Assembly (NCBI RefSeq): GCF_002002705.1
Contig: NZ_MUNS01000037.1
Location: forward strand, 51,493-115,492
DNA length: 64,000 nt
DNA from: Polaromonas sp. C04
GTDB taxonomy: Bacteria > Pseudomonadota > Gammaproteobacteria > Burkholderiales > Burkholderiaceae_C
Reading direction: 5' to 3'
Shown: one piece after another, positions 36,004 through 44,597 of the stretch
Position numbering within the stretch: position 1 is the stretch's first letter
How the letters are laid out: each line of letters opens with the position of its first letter
Translations under genes and position numbers: made by a program
Notes under the pieces: generated by a model
Database searches by the model: none
What the model was told of the DNA's origin: nothing
The model's input: only the letters and a program-made list of their open reading frames with translations

Positions 36004-37505
36004 GCATCCATTCAAACCCCCATACGCCGCTGGCCATGGCGCTCACGGTGGCCGTCTGCACGCTGCTGGGCGCCTGCGCGGTTGGCCCCGATTACGTCAG
36101 GCCCGACACCGCCGCCCCGCTCGCCTACAAGGAAAACAGCGGCTGGACCGTGGCCCAGCCCGCCGACACCGCGGATCGCGGCAAGTGGTGGGAAGTGTTT
36201 GGTGACGCCCGGCTCAACGCGCTGGTCGAACAGGTGGAGATTTCGAACCAGACCGTGAAGGCGGCCGCCGCGCAGTACGAGCAGGCGCGCGCGCTGGTGG
36301 AGTCGGCGCGCGCCGCCTACTTCCCGACCGTTGGCCTGAATGCGGCCGCGACGCGATCGCAGGCGGGCAGCGGTCTGGCCGCGCGCACAACCACTGGCGC
36401 CTCCGGCGCTTCCTCCTCCGGTATCAACAACAACGTCTCCCTGTCACTGGGCGCGTCCTGGGAGGCCGACATCTGGGGCAAGGTGCGCCGCGCCACCGAG
36501 GCGCAAACCAGCAGCGCCCAGGCCAGCGCCGCCGAACTGGCGGCGGCGCGCCTGAGTGCGCAGGGCCAGCTGGCGCAAAGTTACTTCACGCTGCGCCAGG
36601 TGGACGCCCAGATCCAGCTGTATGCCGACACCGTCGCCGCCTACCAGAAATCACTGCAGCTCACCAGGAACCGCTATGTCGGCGGGGTGTCGGCGCAGGC
36701 CGATGTGGTGGCGGCCGACACGCAGCTCAAGACCGCGCAGGCCCAGGCCATCAACCTGGGCGTGCAGCGCGCCCAGCTCGAGCATGCGATTGCCCTGCTG
36801 GTGGGCCAGCCGGCCTCGACCTTTTCCATCGCCCCCGCGCCGCTGACGACGGCGCCGCCGCCACCGGTGCCCGAGGCCGGCCTGCCCTCGCAACTGCTGG
36901 AGCGCCGGCCCGACGTGGCGGCGGCGGAGCGCCAGGTGGCCGCGGCCAACGCCCAGATCGGCGTGGCGAAGGCCGCATATTTTCCGGCCCTGAGCCTGAC
37001 CGGGTCGGCCGGGTACCAGGGCTCGACCTTTGCCAATCTGCTGAGCCTGCCGAACCGCTTCTGGTCCATCGGCCCGCAACTGGCGGCGACCCTGTTCGAC
37101 GGTGGCGCGCGCGATGCGCAGAGCCGGCAGGCGCGCGCGGTCTATGACCAGAACGTCGCGCTGTACCGGCAGACCGTGCTCACGGGCTTGCAGGAGGTGG
37201 AAGACAATCTGGCGGCCCTGCGCATCCTGGAGCAGCAGGCCGCCGTGCAGGACGCGGCCCTGCAGGCGGCGCGCGAGTCGGTCAAGCTGACCATCAACCA
37301 GTACAAGGCCGGTGTCGTCAGCTACCTGAATGTGGTCACCGCGCAAGCCACGGCGTTCGGCACCGAGCGGGATTCGGTGAGTCTGCTGGGCAGCCGCTAC
37401 GTCGCCAGCGTGCAGCTGATCCAGGCGCTGGGCGGCGGCTGGCATGCCAGCAGTTTGCCGGGCGCCGCCGCCGTGAATGCGGCCAACGATCCGAAGCGGC
37501 AATAA
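36000..37505 (+). CDS. Efflux outer-membrane lipoprotein, NodT/OprM family
   Basis: 501 aa. Signal peptide with lipobox LLGAC (acylated Cys near residue 26) and the family start [10 protein letters not shown]. Two OEP repeats are visible; [13 protein letters not shown] and [29 protein letters not shown] are classic OprM/NodT signatures, and the second occurs at mid-protein. It forms the outer-membrane trimeric channel for the MdtABC-like pump. The ATG overlaps the mdtC stop; CAGGAGAGG precedes it. Encoding the OMF in the mdt operon differs from enterobacteria, which use TolC encoded elsewhere. Confidence 0.93.
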   Translation: MSIHSNPHTPLAMALTVAVCTLLGACAVGPDYVRPDTAAPLAYKENSGWTVAQPADTADRGKWWEVFGDARLNALVEQVEISNQTVKAAAAQYEQARALVESARAAYFPTVGLNAAATRSQAGSGLAARTTTGASGASSSGINNNVSLSLGASWEADIWGKVRRATEAQTSSAQASAAELAAARLSAQGQLAQSYFTLRQVDAQIQLYADTVAAYQKSLQLTRNRYVGGVSAQADVVAADTQLKTAQAQAINLGVQRAQLEHAIALLVGQPASTFSIAPAPLTTAPPPPVPEAGLPSQLLERRPDVAAAERQVAAANAQIGVAKAAYFPALSLTGSAGYQGSTFANLLSLPNRFWSIGPQLAATLFDGGARDAQSRQARAVYDQNVALYRQTVLTGLQEVEDNLAALRILEQQAAVQDAALQAARESVKLTINQYKAGVVSYLNVVTAQATAFGTERDSVSLLGSRYVASVQLIQALGGGWHASSLPGAAAVNAANDPKRQ

Positions 37506-37580
37506 GGCCCCCACGCTTGCCATTGCGTGTGCTGCGCTGCCCCCCGAGGGGGCTAATTTTCCTTGGGGCGGCCCGGCGGA
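37506..37580 (+). repeat. CCCCCACGCTTG intergenic repeat, copy C
   Basis: Fullest copy: GCCCCCACGCTTGCCATTGC, GTGCTGCGCTG, CCCCCCGAGGGGGC hairpin, then CTTGGGGCGGCCCGGCGG. It begins at the stop codon of the outer-membrane factor gene and ends just before the convergent cca gene. Confidence 0.88.
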
Positions 37581-37599
37581 AAATTGAGCTGGCGTGGCG

Positions 37600-38871
37600 T
37601 CAAGCGCCGGCCGCAGGCCAGCGGGCCGCGACCGCCGCGACCCGTGCCTGGTGAATCATTTCTCCAATCTTTGGGCCTGTAGCCCCCGTGGACTGTGCAC
37701 CCTCAGCTATTGAATTCGTAGCGACCTGCTGCGCGGCGGCGAGTGCGCCGAGCAGCCGCTCGCGCTGGGGATAGGCGCTCTCCTGCAGCCCCAGGCGGCC
37801 CCGCGCATCGCATTCGCAGGCCAGCAGCACGTCCGCAAATCGCTGCGGTTTGCGAAACGCGTCGCAGCGCTCCAGCAGGCGCACCAGCGCCGCCGCCTGG
37901 AAGTCGCCGCTGCGGTGGATGTTGCCGTGTTCGCGCGCCACCACCTCGGCCAGTTCGCGGCATTCGGTGGGCACGCGCAGCCGCGCGCACACGCTCTTGA
38001 CCAGTTTGACGCTGCGCTCCTCATGGCCGATGTGGCGCGGCAATCCTTCGGCCGGCGTCGTGCCTTTGCCGAGGTCGTGCATCAGGCAGGCGAAACGCAC
38101 CGGCAGCGAGGCGCCGAGTCGCGCGCTCATGTCGAGCACCAGCATCAGATGGACGCCGGTATCGACCTCCGGGTGATGCTGCGCGGGCTGCGGCACGCCC
38201 CAAAGTCGATCCACCTCGGGCAGCAGGACGCGCAGCGCGCCGCACTCGCGCAGCACCTCGAACAGGCGCGAAGGGGTGTTCTCCATCAGGCCGCGAGCCA
38301 GTTCCTGCCAGACGCGCTCGGCCACCAGCGCATCGACCTCGCCGTGGCTGACCATGTCCCGCATCAGCCGCATCGTCTCGGGCGCCACATGGAAGTCGGC
38401 AAAGCGCGCCGCAAACCGCGCCACGCGCAGGATGCGCACGGGGTCTTCGCGAAAGGCCTCGGTGACGTGGCGAAAGGTCTTGCTGCGCAAGTCCCGCTGC
38501 CCGCCGTAAGGGTCGATCAGAGTCTTGGGATTTAGATGAAATGGGCCTGGAGCCGTTACTGCATCTGCACTGACAGCTATTGAATTGATAGTCAGGTCGC
38601 GCCGCGCCAGGTCCTGCTCCAGCGTCACGTCCGGCGTGGTGTGGAAGGCAAAGCCGTGGTAGCCGCGCGCGGTCTTGCGCTCGGTGCGTGCCAGCGCGTA
38701 TTCCTCGTGCGTTTGCGGGTGCAGGAACACGGGGAAGTCGCGGCCCACCGGCAAATAGCCCAGCGCGACCATCGCCTCGGGCGTGGCGCCCACCACGACC
38801 CAGTCGCGGTCCTGCACGGATAAGCCCAGCAAGGCATCGCGCACCGCACCGCCAACCATGTAAATCTGCAT
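37600..38871 (-). CDS. cca: Multifunctional CCA-adding enzyme
   Basis: tRNA nucleotidyltransferase with an HD domain that repairs tRNA 3' ends. 423 aa. Nucleotidyltransferase motifs MVGGAVRDALLG and RRDLTINSIA, the FREDPVRILRVARFAARF region, and the HD motif FACLMHDLGKGTTP. The start at 38871 (MQIYMVGG) is canonical. Two GCTA-hairpin elements are in frame: one just after TINSIA (AVSADAVTAPGPFH), in a loop usually short in this family, and one near the C-terminus (NSIAEGAQSTGATGP). It lies 29 nt after the GST gene on the same strand. Confidence 0.94.
   Translation of the reverse strand: MQIYMVGGAVRDALLGLSVQDRDWVVVGATPEAMVALGYLPVGRDFPVFLHPQTHEEYALARTERKTARGYHGFAFHTTPDVTLEQDLARRDLTINSIAVSADAVTAPGPFHLNPKTLIDPYGGQRDLRSKTFRHVTEAFREDPVRILRVARFAARFADFHVAPETMRLMRDMVSHGEVDALVAERVWQELARGLMENTPSRLFEVLRECGALRVLLPEVDRLWGVPQPAQHHPEVDTGVHLMLVLDMSARLGASLPVRFACLMHDLGKGTTPAEGLPRHIGHEERSVKLVKSVCARLRVPTECRELAEVVAREHGNIHRSGDFQAAALVRLLERCDAFRKPQRFADVLLACECDARGRLGLQESAYPQRERLLGALAAAQQVATNSIAEGAQSTGATGPKIGEMIHQARVAAVAARWPAAGA
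37681..37722 (+). repeat. GCTA-hairpin dispersed element, copy 10 (cca 3' part)
   Basis: Plus strand: TAGCCCCCGTGGACTGTGCA, then CAGCTATTGAATTCGTAGC with a clear 5-bp stem. In frame near the C-terminus of cca. Confidence 0.75.
38551..38590 (+). repeat. GCTA-hairpin dispersed element, copy 11 (cca middle)
   Basis: Plus strand: AGCCGTTACTGCATCTGCAC, then CAGCTATTGAATTGATAG. Strikingly similar to copy 10 in the hairpin arm. In frame, just after the conserved TINSIA motif. Confidence 0.75.
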
Positions 38872-38900
38872 GCCGGGCAGTTTACCGGCGCGTGGGGACT

Positions 38901-39584
38901 CTATCTCGAAAGCCGGTAAGGCTCCTCGAAATTGCGGAAGTCCTGCTCGGCCAGCGCGTCGTCGATCCAGGCCTTGATGCCGGGCAGTGCGCGCACGCGC
39001 TCCACGTAGGCGCTGATCTCGGCGGGCACCGGCAGCGCGTAGGTCTTGAGCCGCATGCATACCGGCGCGAAATAAGAATCGGCGATCGTGAAATTCCCAA
39101 AAAGCAATGGCCCGCCATGCTGCGCGAGCAGTTCGCTCCACATGCTGACGAGGCGCTGCACGTCGGCGCGCACGGCGGGCTTGTCACGCCACACGAGCTG
39201 GCCGATGTGCGGCAGCGAAGCCTCGATGTTCATGCCGCAGCTGCCGCGCAGGGCCGCGAAGCCGGAGTGCATCTCGGCGCAGATGCTGCGCGCGCGTGCC
39301 CGGGCCCTGGGGTCCTGCGGCCAGAGTTTTTTCTCGGGAAATTTTTCGGCCACATACTCGGCAATCGCCAGCGTGTCCCAGATGGCGAAGTCGCCATCCA
39401 GCAGCACCGGCACCTTGCCGGCCGGGGTTACGCCGTCCAGTGTCACCTTGAAGTTCGAGCCCGGATCGAACGAATCGAAGAGCACCTTGACTTCCTGGAA
39501 CGGGATGCCGGCCTGTTTGAGCAGTACCCAGGGCCGCATGGACCACGAGGAATAATTTTTGTTGCCGATGTAGAGCTTGAGCAT
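38901..39584 (-). CDS. Glutathione S-transferase family protein
   Basis: 227 aa. Thioredoxin-like N-domain beginning MLKLYIGNKNYSSWSMRPWVLL, with candidate catalytic Ser residues in YSSWSMRP and the cis-Pro region GKVPVLLDGDFAIWDTLAIAEYVAE (the D-T/S position contacts glutathione). An all-helical C-domain follows. Substrate unknown; this subgroup (YfcF-like or maleylacetoacetate isomerase-like) is not resolved. It lies between the NDUFA9-like gene (43-nt gap) and cca, same strand. Confidence 0.9.
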   Translation of the reverse strand: MLKLYIGNKNYSSWSMRPWVLLKQAGIPFQEVKVLFDSFDPGSNFKVTLDGVTPAGKVPVLLDGDFAIWDTLAIAEYVAEKFPEKKLWPQDPRARARARSICAEMHSGFAALRGSCGMNIEASLPHIGQLVWRDKPAVRADVQRLVSMWSELLAQHGGPLLFGNFTIADSYFAPVCMRLKTYALPVPAEISAYVERVRALPGIKAWIDDALAEQDFRNFEEPYRLSR

Positions 39585-39626
39585 GAAAACCTCCAGGGCG
39601 ACATGTTACTGCCGCGGGCCTGGAGC

Positions 39627-40571
39627 CTAGAAACGCCCGGCAGTTCTGCGCATGGCCAGCAACTCGTCTTCCAGGCCCTGCGTGTTGAGGTAAGACGGCG
39701 CGATGGTGGACAGGGCGGTGGGGGTGATGCCCAGCGCCTGCAGTCCGGGGAGCCGTCCGCTGGCGATGTTGTCCACCTTCATCGCGTCGAGGTTGTCGCG
39801 GCTGATCAGCGGCTCGCCCGGGGCCATCTCCATCAGCAGGGCCTGCAGGCGGCCCAGTGCCATCGGCAGCGGGATGATCGGGCGCTCAAAGCCGCTGTAG
39901 CGCCCCGCCAGTTGCACCAGTTCTTTCAAGGTCAGCACCTGCGGCCCGCAGGCCTCGTAAGTCTCGCCGATGCGCCGGCGCTCCTGCAGGCTGGTCACCA
40001 CGGCCGCAGCGACATCTTCGACCCACACGGGCTGGAATTTCGCGGCACTGCCGGCCAGCGGCAGCACCGGAAACACGCGCTGGAGCCTGGCAAACAGGTT
40101 CAGGAATTTGTCCTCGGGGCCAAAGATCACGCTGGGGCGCAGCACCGTCAGATCCAGATCGGCCGCGCGCAGCACCTCTTCGCCGCGCGCCTTGCTGCGC
40201 TGGTACATGGACGGCGCGTCGTTGCCGGCGCCCAGCGCGCTGACGTGCACCACGCGGCGCACGCCCGTGGCCGCACAGGCGCGCGCCAGTTTTTGCGGCA
40301 GCTGGACGTGCATCTTGTCAAATGCAGCTTCGTTGCCGTGCAGGATGCCGACCAGATTCACCACGGCATCGTGTCCTGCCACGAGGCGGGTTAATGCGGC
40401 CTCGTCGTGCACATCGGCTTCGAACAGGTCCAGCAGCGGCAGCATCCACAGGTGCTTGGCGCCTGCGAGGCGCCGCGTGGGAACGGTGCTGCGCCACGCC
40501 AGGCGCGTCAGTTTCTCGCACAGGTGGCTGCCCACAAAGCCGGTGCCGCCGAGGATGAGTATTTTGTTCAT
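39627..40571 (-). CDS. NAD(P)-binding SDR, complex I NDUFA9-subunit-like
   Basis: 314-aa atypical/extended SDR. The nucleotide motif is LILGGTGFVGSHLCEKL, followed by VVNLVGILHG and RRVVHVSALGAGNDAPSMYQRSKARGEEVLR (YxxxK replaced by the family YQRSK). The NDUFA9-like family is often encoded near electron-transport or tRNA genes in Burkholderiales. A role in complex I is not shown; a general NAD(P)-binding protein is as likely. The start at 40571 gives the canonical MNKILILGGTG. Confidence 0.86.
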   Translation of the reverse strand: MNKILILGGTGFVGSHLCEKLTRLAWRSTVPTRRLAGAKHLWMLPLLDLFEADVHDEAALTRLVAGHDAVVNLVGILHGNEAAFDKMHVQLPQKLARACAATGVRRVVHVSALGAGNDAPSMYQRSKARGEEVLRAADLDLTVLRPSVIFGPEDKFLNLFARLQRVFPVLPLAGSAAKFQPVWVEDVAAAVVTSLQERRRIGETYEACGPQVLTLKELVQLAGRYSGFERPIIPLPMALGRLQALLMEMAPGEPLISRDNLDAMKVDNIASGRLPGLQALGITPTALSTIAPSYLNTQGLEDELLAMRRTAGRF

Positions 40572-40682
40572 GAGGGTCGATTCTGCTTGAGTCCTGTGGG
40601 TGTCCCGACAATCTGACGCATTGGCGCGTGTTCCTGCCCCGATAATTGAAGCATTCGAATGATAGAAGACAAGGACTATTTC

Positions 40683-40871
40683 ATGCGCCAACTCAGCGCC
40701 GCCTGCCGGCTGTCGATTTTTTGCGTCGTCGCGCTGTGCAGCGGCTGTGCCGTGGTGGCGGTGGGCGACGCCGTAGTGGCGGTCGGCAGTGCCGTGGTCA
40801 CCACCGGTGCGGTGATCGTCGGCACCGGCGTCAGGGCCACGGGCGCCGTGGTGAATGCGGTGATCCCGTAA
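40683..40871 (+). CDS. Small predicted lipoprotein
   Basis: 62 aa. Signal peptide MRQLSAACRLSIFCVVALCSGC with a lipobox LCSGC, then a Val/Ala/Gly-rich stretch with VAVGDAVVAVGSAVVTTGAVIVGTG repeats, reminiscent of small outer-membrane lipoproteins found near NDUFA9-like and lytic genes. No catalytic motif. The start at 40683 is preferred over 40659 because signal peptides rarely carry the acidic MIEDKDYF prefix and AAGGAC lies 8 nt upstream. It ends 7 bp before the slt stop, convergent. Confidence 0.72.
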   Translation: MRQLSAACRLSIFCVVALCSGCAVVAVGDAVVAVGSAVVTTGAVIVGTGVRATGAVVNAVIP

Positions 40872-40878
40872 ATCCGTT

Positions 40879-42897
40879 TCAGGGCAAATCCTTGCCCGGG
40901 TCCGGCACGCTGGCATCGCGCGGCCCCACCGTGCCCAGCCGGGCCTTCAATGACTGGGGCTGGCCGCTCAGGATGGCCGCGTAATCGGTGGTGTTGGCCA
41001 GCACTTTCTTGACGTAGTCGCGGGTTTCGGCAAACGGCACGTTTTCGGCCCAGATGGCCGCATCCAGCACCGGGCCGTTGCGCCAGCTGCGCGGGCGCCC
41101 CGGACCGGCGTTGTAGGCGGCGGCGGCCAGCGCCATGGAGCCGTCGAAGTCGTCCAGGATCAGCTTGAGGTAGCCGGTGCCGATCGCGATGTTGGTGTCG
41201 CGGTTGGAAATCTGGTCGGGGGTGAAGTCCACCAGGCCGATCTTGCGGGCCGTCCAGCGCGCCGTCGCAGGCATGACCTGCATCAGGCCCGAGGCGCCCA
41301 CGCCCGACTGTGCATCGATGATGAAGCGGCTTTCCTGGCGGATCAGGCCGTACACATAGGCCGGGTCGAGGCCGATCTCGCGCGTGCGCTTGATGACTGC
41401 CTGCTCGTGCGGCATGGGAAAGCGCTGGTCGAAGTCCATGAACGATTTGGTGCGCTCGCTGGTGTTGATGCAGCGGTCCCAGATTTCGCGCTGGCAGGCC
41501 AGGTCGGCGGCGGCCAGCAGTTCGCGGTCGCTCATGCCGCCGGCCGTGTGCAGGTTGGTGGCGTAGTTCCATTCGCGCACGCCTTCGCTGCGCAGCCCGA
41601 GCCCGATCGCGTACAGGGCCCGGTTCAGGCCCGGGTCTGCCAGCGCCGCCTGCTTTTCCTGCGCCGTCAGCGGCGCGGGCCGGGGCGGCACGGTGACGCG
41701 CTGGCCCAGATCTTCCAGCGCCAGTTGTTCATAGAAACCGCTGGGACCCGCGATGCCCTGCAGCAGCGCGTTGGCTTCCAGGCGCCGCGGCGACGCGGGG
41801 TCGGCGCGCTGGGCCCCGTTCAGGGTGGCCAGCAGCGCGCGTGCCTTCCAGTAAACCCAGGTGGGAGTCCTGCGCGCGTCCTCGCTCATGGCCTTGATCG
41901 TCGTCAGCACGGTGGGCCAGTTGCCGGCGCGCAGCGCGGCGCGGGCCCTCCATTCCAGCATGACGTCGGTCAGGTCGCTGTCCCGGCTGACGCGCCCGTA
42001 GTAGTTCAGCGCATCGCCGCTCAAGCGCGTCGCCGCCTGCTGGCCGATGACGCCCCAGACCCAGTTGCGCTCTTCGCTGGTGAGCTGCGGGCTCCATTTG
42101 CCATCGAGCTGGGTCGCGGCGGCATCCGGGTCATTGGCGGCCATCCGGATCAGGGCCAGCACCACCAGCTGCTTGCTCACGCGCGACATCGCGACGGCTT
42201 TGCCGGCGAGAAATTTCGCCGGGCTGTTGCCGAGGTCGGAGACCAGGTTCAAAGCCTCGGGGGCGACGATCTCCACCGCGTTGCGCGCCACCGTCAGGCG
42301 ATTCGCGGCCATCGCTAGCCGTGCCTTGCGCCACGCTTCCAGCGCGGGCATTTTTTGGGCGGCGATCAGGGCGCCCGCCGCGAGCGTGCAGCCGTCATCG
42401 GCCTTGTGCAGTGCAAACCAGTTTTTGCGCACCTGATCGGCCAGGGTGGGCGAGGGCGTGGCGCTGGTCAGCTGCTCGATGTGCAGCGCATAGCATTGCA
42501 CTTCGCGGTCGTCGCGCATGCGGAATTTGGGATATTCGGCGGCAAACCCCTCCCAGTCGCGGCGCTGGCCCAGCAGCAGCAGCCAGTCGTTGCGCAGCCG
42601 GTCTTCCTGGTAGGTGCCGGCGTAGCGCCTGAGGAAATCCTGCACCTCCTGCGCGCTCGCGTCATCCAGCCGCGCCTTCAGCTCCCAGTAGGCGGCCCAG
42701 GCTTCGAGCGGGTTGCCCCGGGCCAGCGGCAGCAGCGCCGTGAGTGCGGCCTTGTCACCCCTTTTGAAGGCCTGGCTCATTTGCAGCAGGGCGTCGTCGC
42801 TGCCGGGCTGGGCCTGTGCGGACGGTAGCGCCGCGAACAGGATGCCGGCGATCAGGGTGGCGGAGAGAGACGGTGTCAAAATCTTGTTGATCTTCAT
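40879..42897 (-). CDS. slt: Soluble lytic murein transglycosylase
   Basis: 672 aa, similar to E. coli Slt70. Signal peptide to about residue 29 (ending AQAQ), a long superhelical U/L domain, and a C-terminal SLT (lysozyme-like) domain with the catalytic Glu in GLIRQESRF and GVGASGLMQVMPATA. It cleaves the MurNAc-GlcNAc bond with 1,6-anhydro product formation, the substrate chain of AnmK encoded 35 kb away. It is divergent from the 5-formyl-THF cyclo-ligase gene (9 bp between starts). Confidence 0.93.
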   Translation of the reverse strand: MKINKILTPSLSATLIAGILFAALPSAQAQPGSDDALLQMSQAFKRGDKAALTALLPLARGNPLEAWAAYWELKARLDDASAQEVQDFLRRYAGTYQEDRLRNDWLLLLGQRRDWEGFAAEYPKFRMRDDREVQCYALHIEQLTSATPSPTLADQVRKNWFALHKADDGCTLAAGALIAAQKMPALEAWRKARLAMAANRLTVARNAVEIVAPEALNLVSDLGNSPAKFLAGKAVAMSRVSKQLVVLALIRMAANDPDAAATQLDGKWSPQLTSEERNWVWGVIGQQAATRLSGDALNYYGRVSRDSDLTDVMLEWRARAALRAGNWPTVLTTIKAMSEDARRTPTWVYWKARALLATLNGAQRADPASPRRLEANALLQGIAGPSGFYEQLALEDLGQRVTVPPRPAPLTAQEKQAALADPGLNRALYAIGLGLRSEGVREWNYATNLHTAGGMSDRELLAAADLACQREIWDRCINTSERTKSFMDFDQRFPMPHEQAVIKRTREIGLDPAYVYGLIRQESRFIIDAQSGVGASGLMQVMPATARWTARKIGLVDFTPDQISNRDTNIAIGTGYLKLILDDFDGSMALAAAAYNAGPGRPRSWRNGPVLDAAIWAENVPFAETRDYVKKVLANTTDYAAILSGQPQSLKARLGTVGPRDASVPDPGKDLP

Positions 42898-42906
42898 GGG
42901 GGAATT

Positions 42907-43479
42907 ATGGACAAGTTAGCGGTGCGACGGGCATTGATCGAAGAACGGCTGAACATGCCCGACCGCGCGCAGCGCGCGGATTTGCTCCAGCGCGTCATGC
43001 GGATCTGGCTGGTGGGGCGGCCCGACACGGTGATTGGCGCCTACTGGCCGATCAAGGGCGAGTTCGATCCGCTGCCGGCGCTGCACCGCTGGAAGGAGGA
43101 TGGCGAGCTGCAGGGCGGCCCTGACATGAAACGCATCGGACTGCCAGTGGTGGACAAGCTTCACAAGACCCTGACTTTTCACGCCTGGTACCCGGGCTGC
43201 CCGATGCAGGAGGACGCCTACGATATCCCCAAGCCCAAGGACACCGAGGTGGTGGTGCCCACGCTGCTGTTCGTGCCCTGCCTGGGCTACGGGCCGGGCG
43301 GCTACCGGCTGGGCTATGGCGGGGGCTTCTATGACCGCACGCTGGCCGCCCTGCGGCCCCGGCCGGTCACCGTCGGGCTGGGCTTTACGCACGGGTTCAT
43401 AGAAGACTTCGAGCCCGAGGCGCACGACGTGCCGCTCGACGCGATCCTCAACGACAACGGCGTGGTGTGGCCCGTTTAA
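42907..43479 (+). CDS. 5-formyltetrahydrofolate cyclo-ligase
   Basis: MTHFS converts 5-formyl-THF to 5,10-methenyl-THF with ATP. 190 aa. The hallmark near the C-terminus is GYGPGGYRLGYGGGFYDRTL, with VVPTLLFVPCLGY before it. The start ATG is 9 bp from the divergent slt start, so the two promoters overlap each other's coding ends. Confidence 0.92.
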   Translation: MDKLAVRRALIEERLNMPDRAQRADLLQRVMRIWLVGRPDTVIGAYWPIKGEFDPLPALHRWKEDGELQGGPDMKRIGLPVVDKLHKTLTFHAWYPGCPMQEDAYDIPKPKDTEVVVPTLLFVPCLGYGPGGYRLGYGGGFYDRTLAALRPRPVTVGLGFTHGFIEDFEPEAHDVPLDAILNDNGVVWPV

Positions 43480-43481
43480 CA

Positions 43482-43536
43482 AGCCCCCACGCTTGTCGCT
43501 TCGGCCCGGCCCTTCGCTGCGTTCGCCCCCACGCCT
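43482..43536 (+). repeat. CCCCCACGCTTG intergenic repeat, copy D (variant)
   Basis: GCCCCCACGCTTGTCGCTTC, then GGCCCGGCCC and a second CGCCCCCACGCCTG. The central GAGGGGG hairpin is lost. It lies in the 119-bp gap between the cyclo-ligase and aldo/keto reductase genes. Confidence 0.65.
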
Positions 43537-43598
43537 GGGTGATTGGGCGTAAAGTTTGAAGTTCCGTTTTTGTACATGAACCCCGCAAGGAGCAGCGC

Positions 43599-44570
43599 AT
43601 GAACAAGCGATCCCTGGGCCGATCCGGCCTGCAAGTCTCACCACTGGCTTTCGGCGGCAACGTGTTCGGCTGGACCGTTGACGAAGCCACCTCGTTCTCC
43701 CTGCTGGACGCCTGGGTGGATGCCGGCTTCAACTTCATCGACACCGCCGACGTGTATTCGCGCTGGGTGCCCGGGCACACGGGCGGTGAATCCGAAACCA
43801 TCCTGGGCAAGTGGTTCAAGCGCAGCGGCAAGCGCAGCCAGGTGGTGCTGGCGACCAAGGTCGGCATGGAGATGGGACCGGGCCGCAAGGGGCTGGCACC
43901 GGCCTACATCCGGGGCGCGCTGGAAGATTCGCTGCGCCGGCTGCAGACCGACTACATCGACCTGTACCAGTCCCACGACGACGATGCCGACACGCCGCTG
44001 GCGCAGACGCTGGCAACCTACGGCAAGCTGATCGATGAGGGCAAGGTGCGCGCCATCGGTGCGTCCAACTACAGCGCCGCCCGGCTGGCGCAGGCGCTGG
44101 AGGTGAGCCGGCAGGAGGGACTGCCGCGCTACGAGAGTCTGCAGCCGCTGTACAACCTGTACGACCGCGCCGCGTATGAGGACACGCTGGAGCCGCTGTG
44201 CGTCCAGCAGGGCGTGGGTGTCATCAACTTCTATGCGCTGGCCAGCGGCTTTCTGACCGGCAAATACCGCTCCAGCGCCGATCTGGGCAAGAGTCCGCGC
44301 GGCAAGGGCGCCGCCAAGTACCTGACCGCGCGCGGCCTGCGCATCCTGGCCGCGCTGGACGACGTGGCGGCGCGCTACAGCGCCACGCCGGCGCGGGTGG
44401 CGCTGGCCTGGGAGCTGGCCCGCCCCAGCATCACGGCGCCGATCGTCAGTGCCACGTCGCTCGCCCAATTGGCGGAACTGGTGGCGGCCACGCAACTGAC
44501 ACTGGATGCCGCCGCCATCGAGCAACTGAACCAGGCGAGCCGGCCGCAAGCACCAACCCCGGCCGGTTGA
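43599..44570 (+). CDS. Aldo/keto reductase
   Basis: 323 aa TIM-barrel NADPH oxidoreductase. Conserved: RSGLQVSPLAFGGNVFGW at the N-terminus; the catalytic Asp in NFIDTADVYSRW (Tyr53 as acid); TKVGM with Lys; and the YQSHDDD region with His. The YhdN/Tas-like subgroup without a preference is the best call. AAGGAG precedes the ATG. It is convergent with the LysR gene 28 bp away, with no clear link to neighbours. Confidence 0.9.
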   Translation: MNKRSLGRSGLQVSPLAFGGNVFGWTVDEATSFSLLDAWVDAGFNFIDTADVYSRWVPGHTGGESETILGKWFKRSGKRSQVVLATKVGMEMGPGRKGLAPAYIRGALEDSLRRLQTDYIDLYQSHDDDADTPLAQTLATYGKLIDEGKVRAIGASNYSAARLAQALEVSRQEGLPRYESLQPLYNLYDRAAYEDTLEPLCVQQGVGVINFYALASGFLTGKYRSSADLGKSPRGKGAAKYLTARGLRILAALDDVAARYSATPARVALAWELARPSITAPIVSATSLAQLAELVAATQLTLDAAAIEQLNQASRPQAPTPAG

Positions 44571-44597
44571 ACGGGCCGTGCGCCCTGGCGCGGCTCT

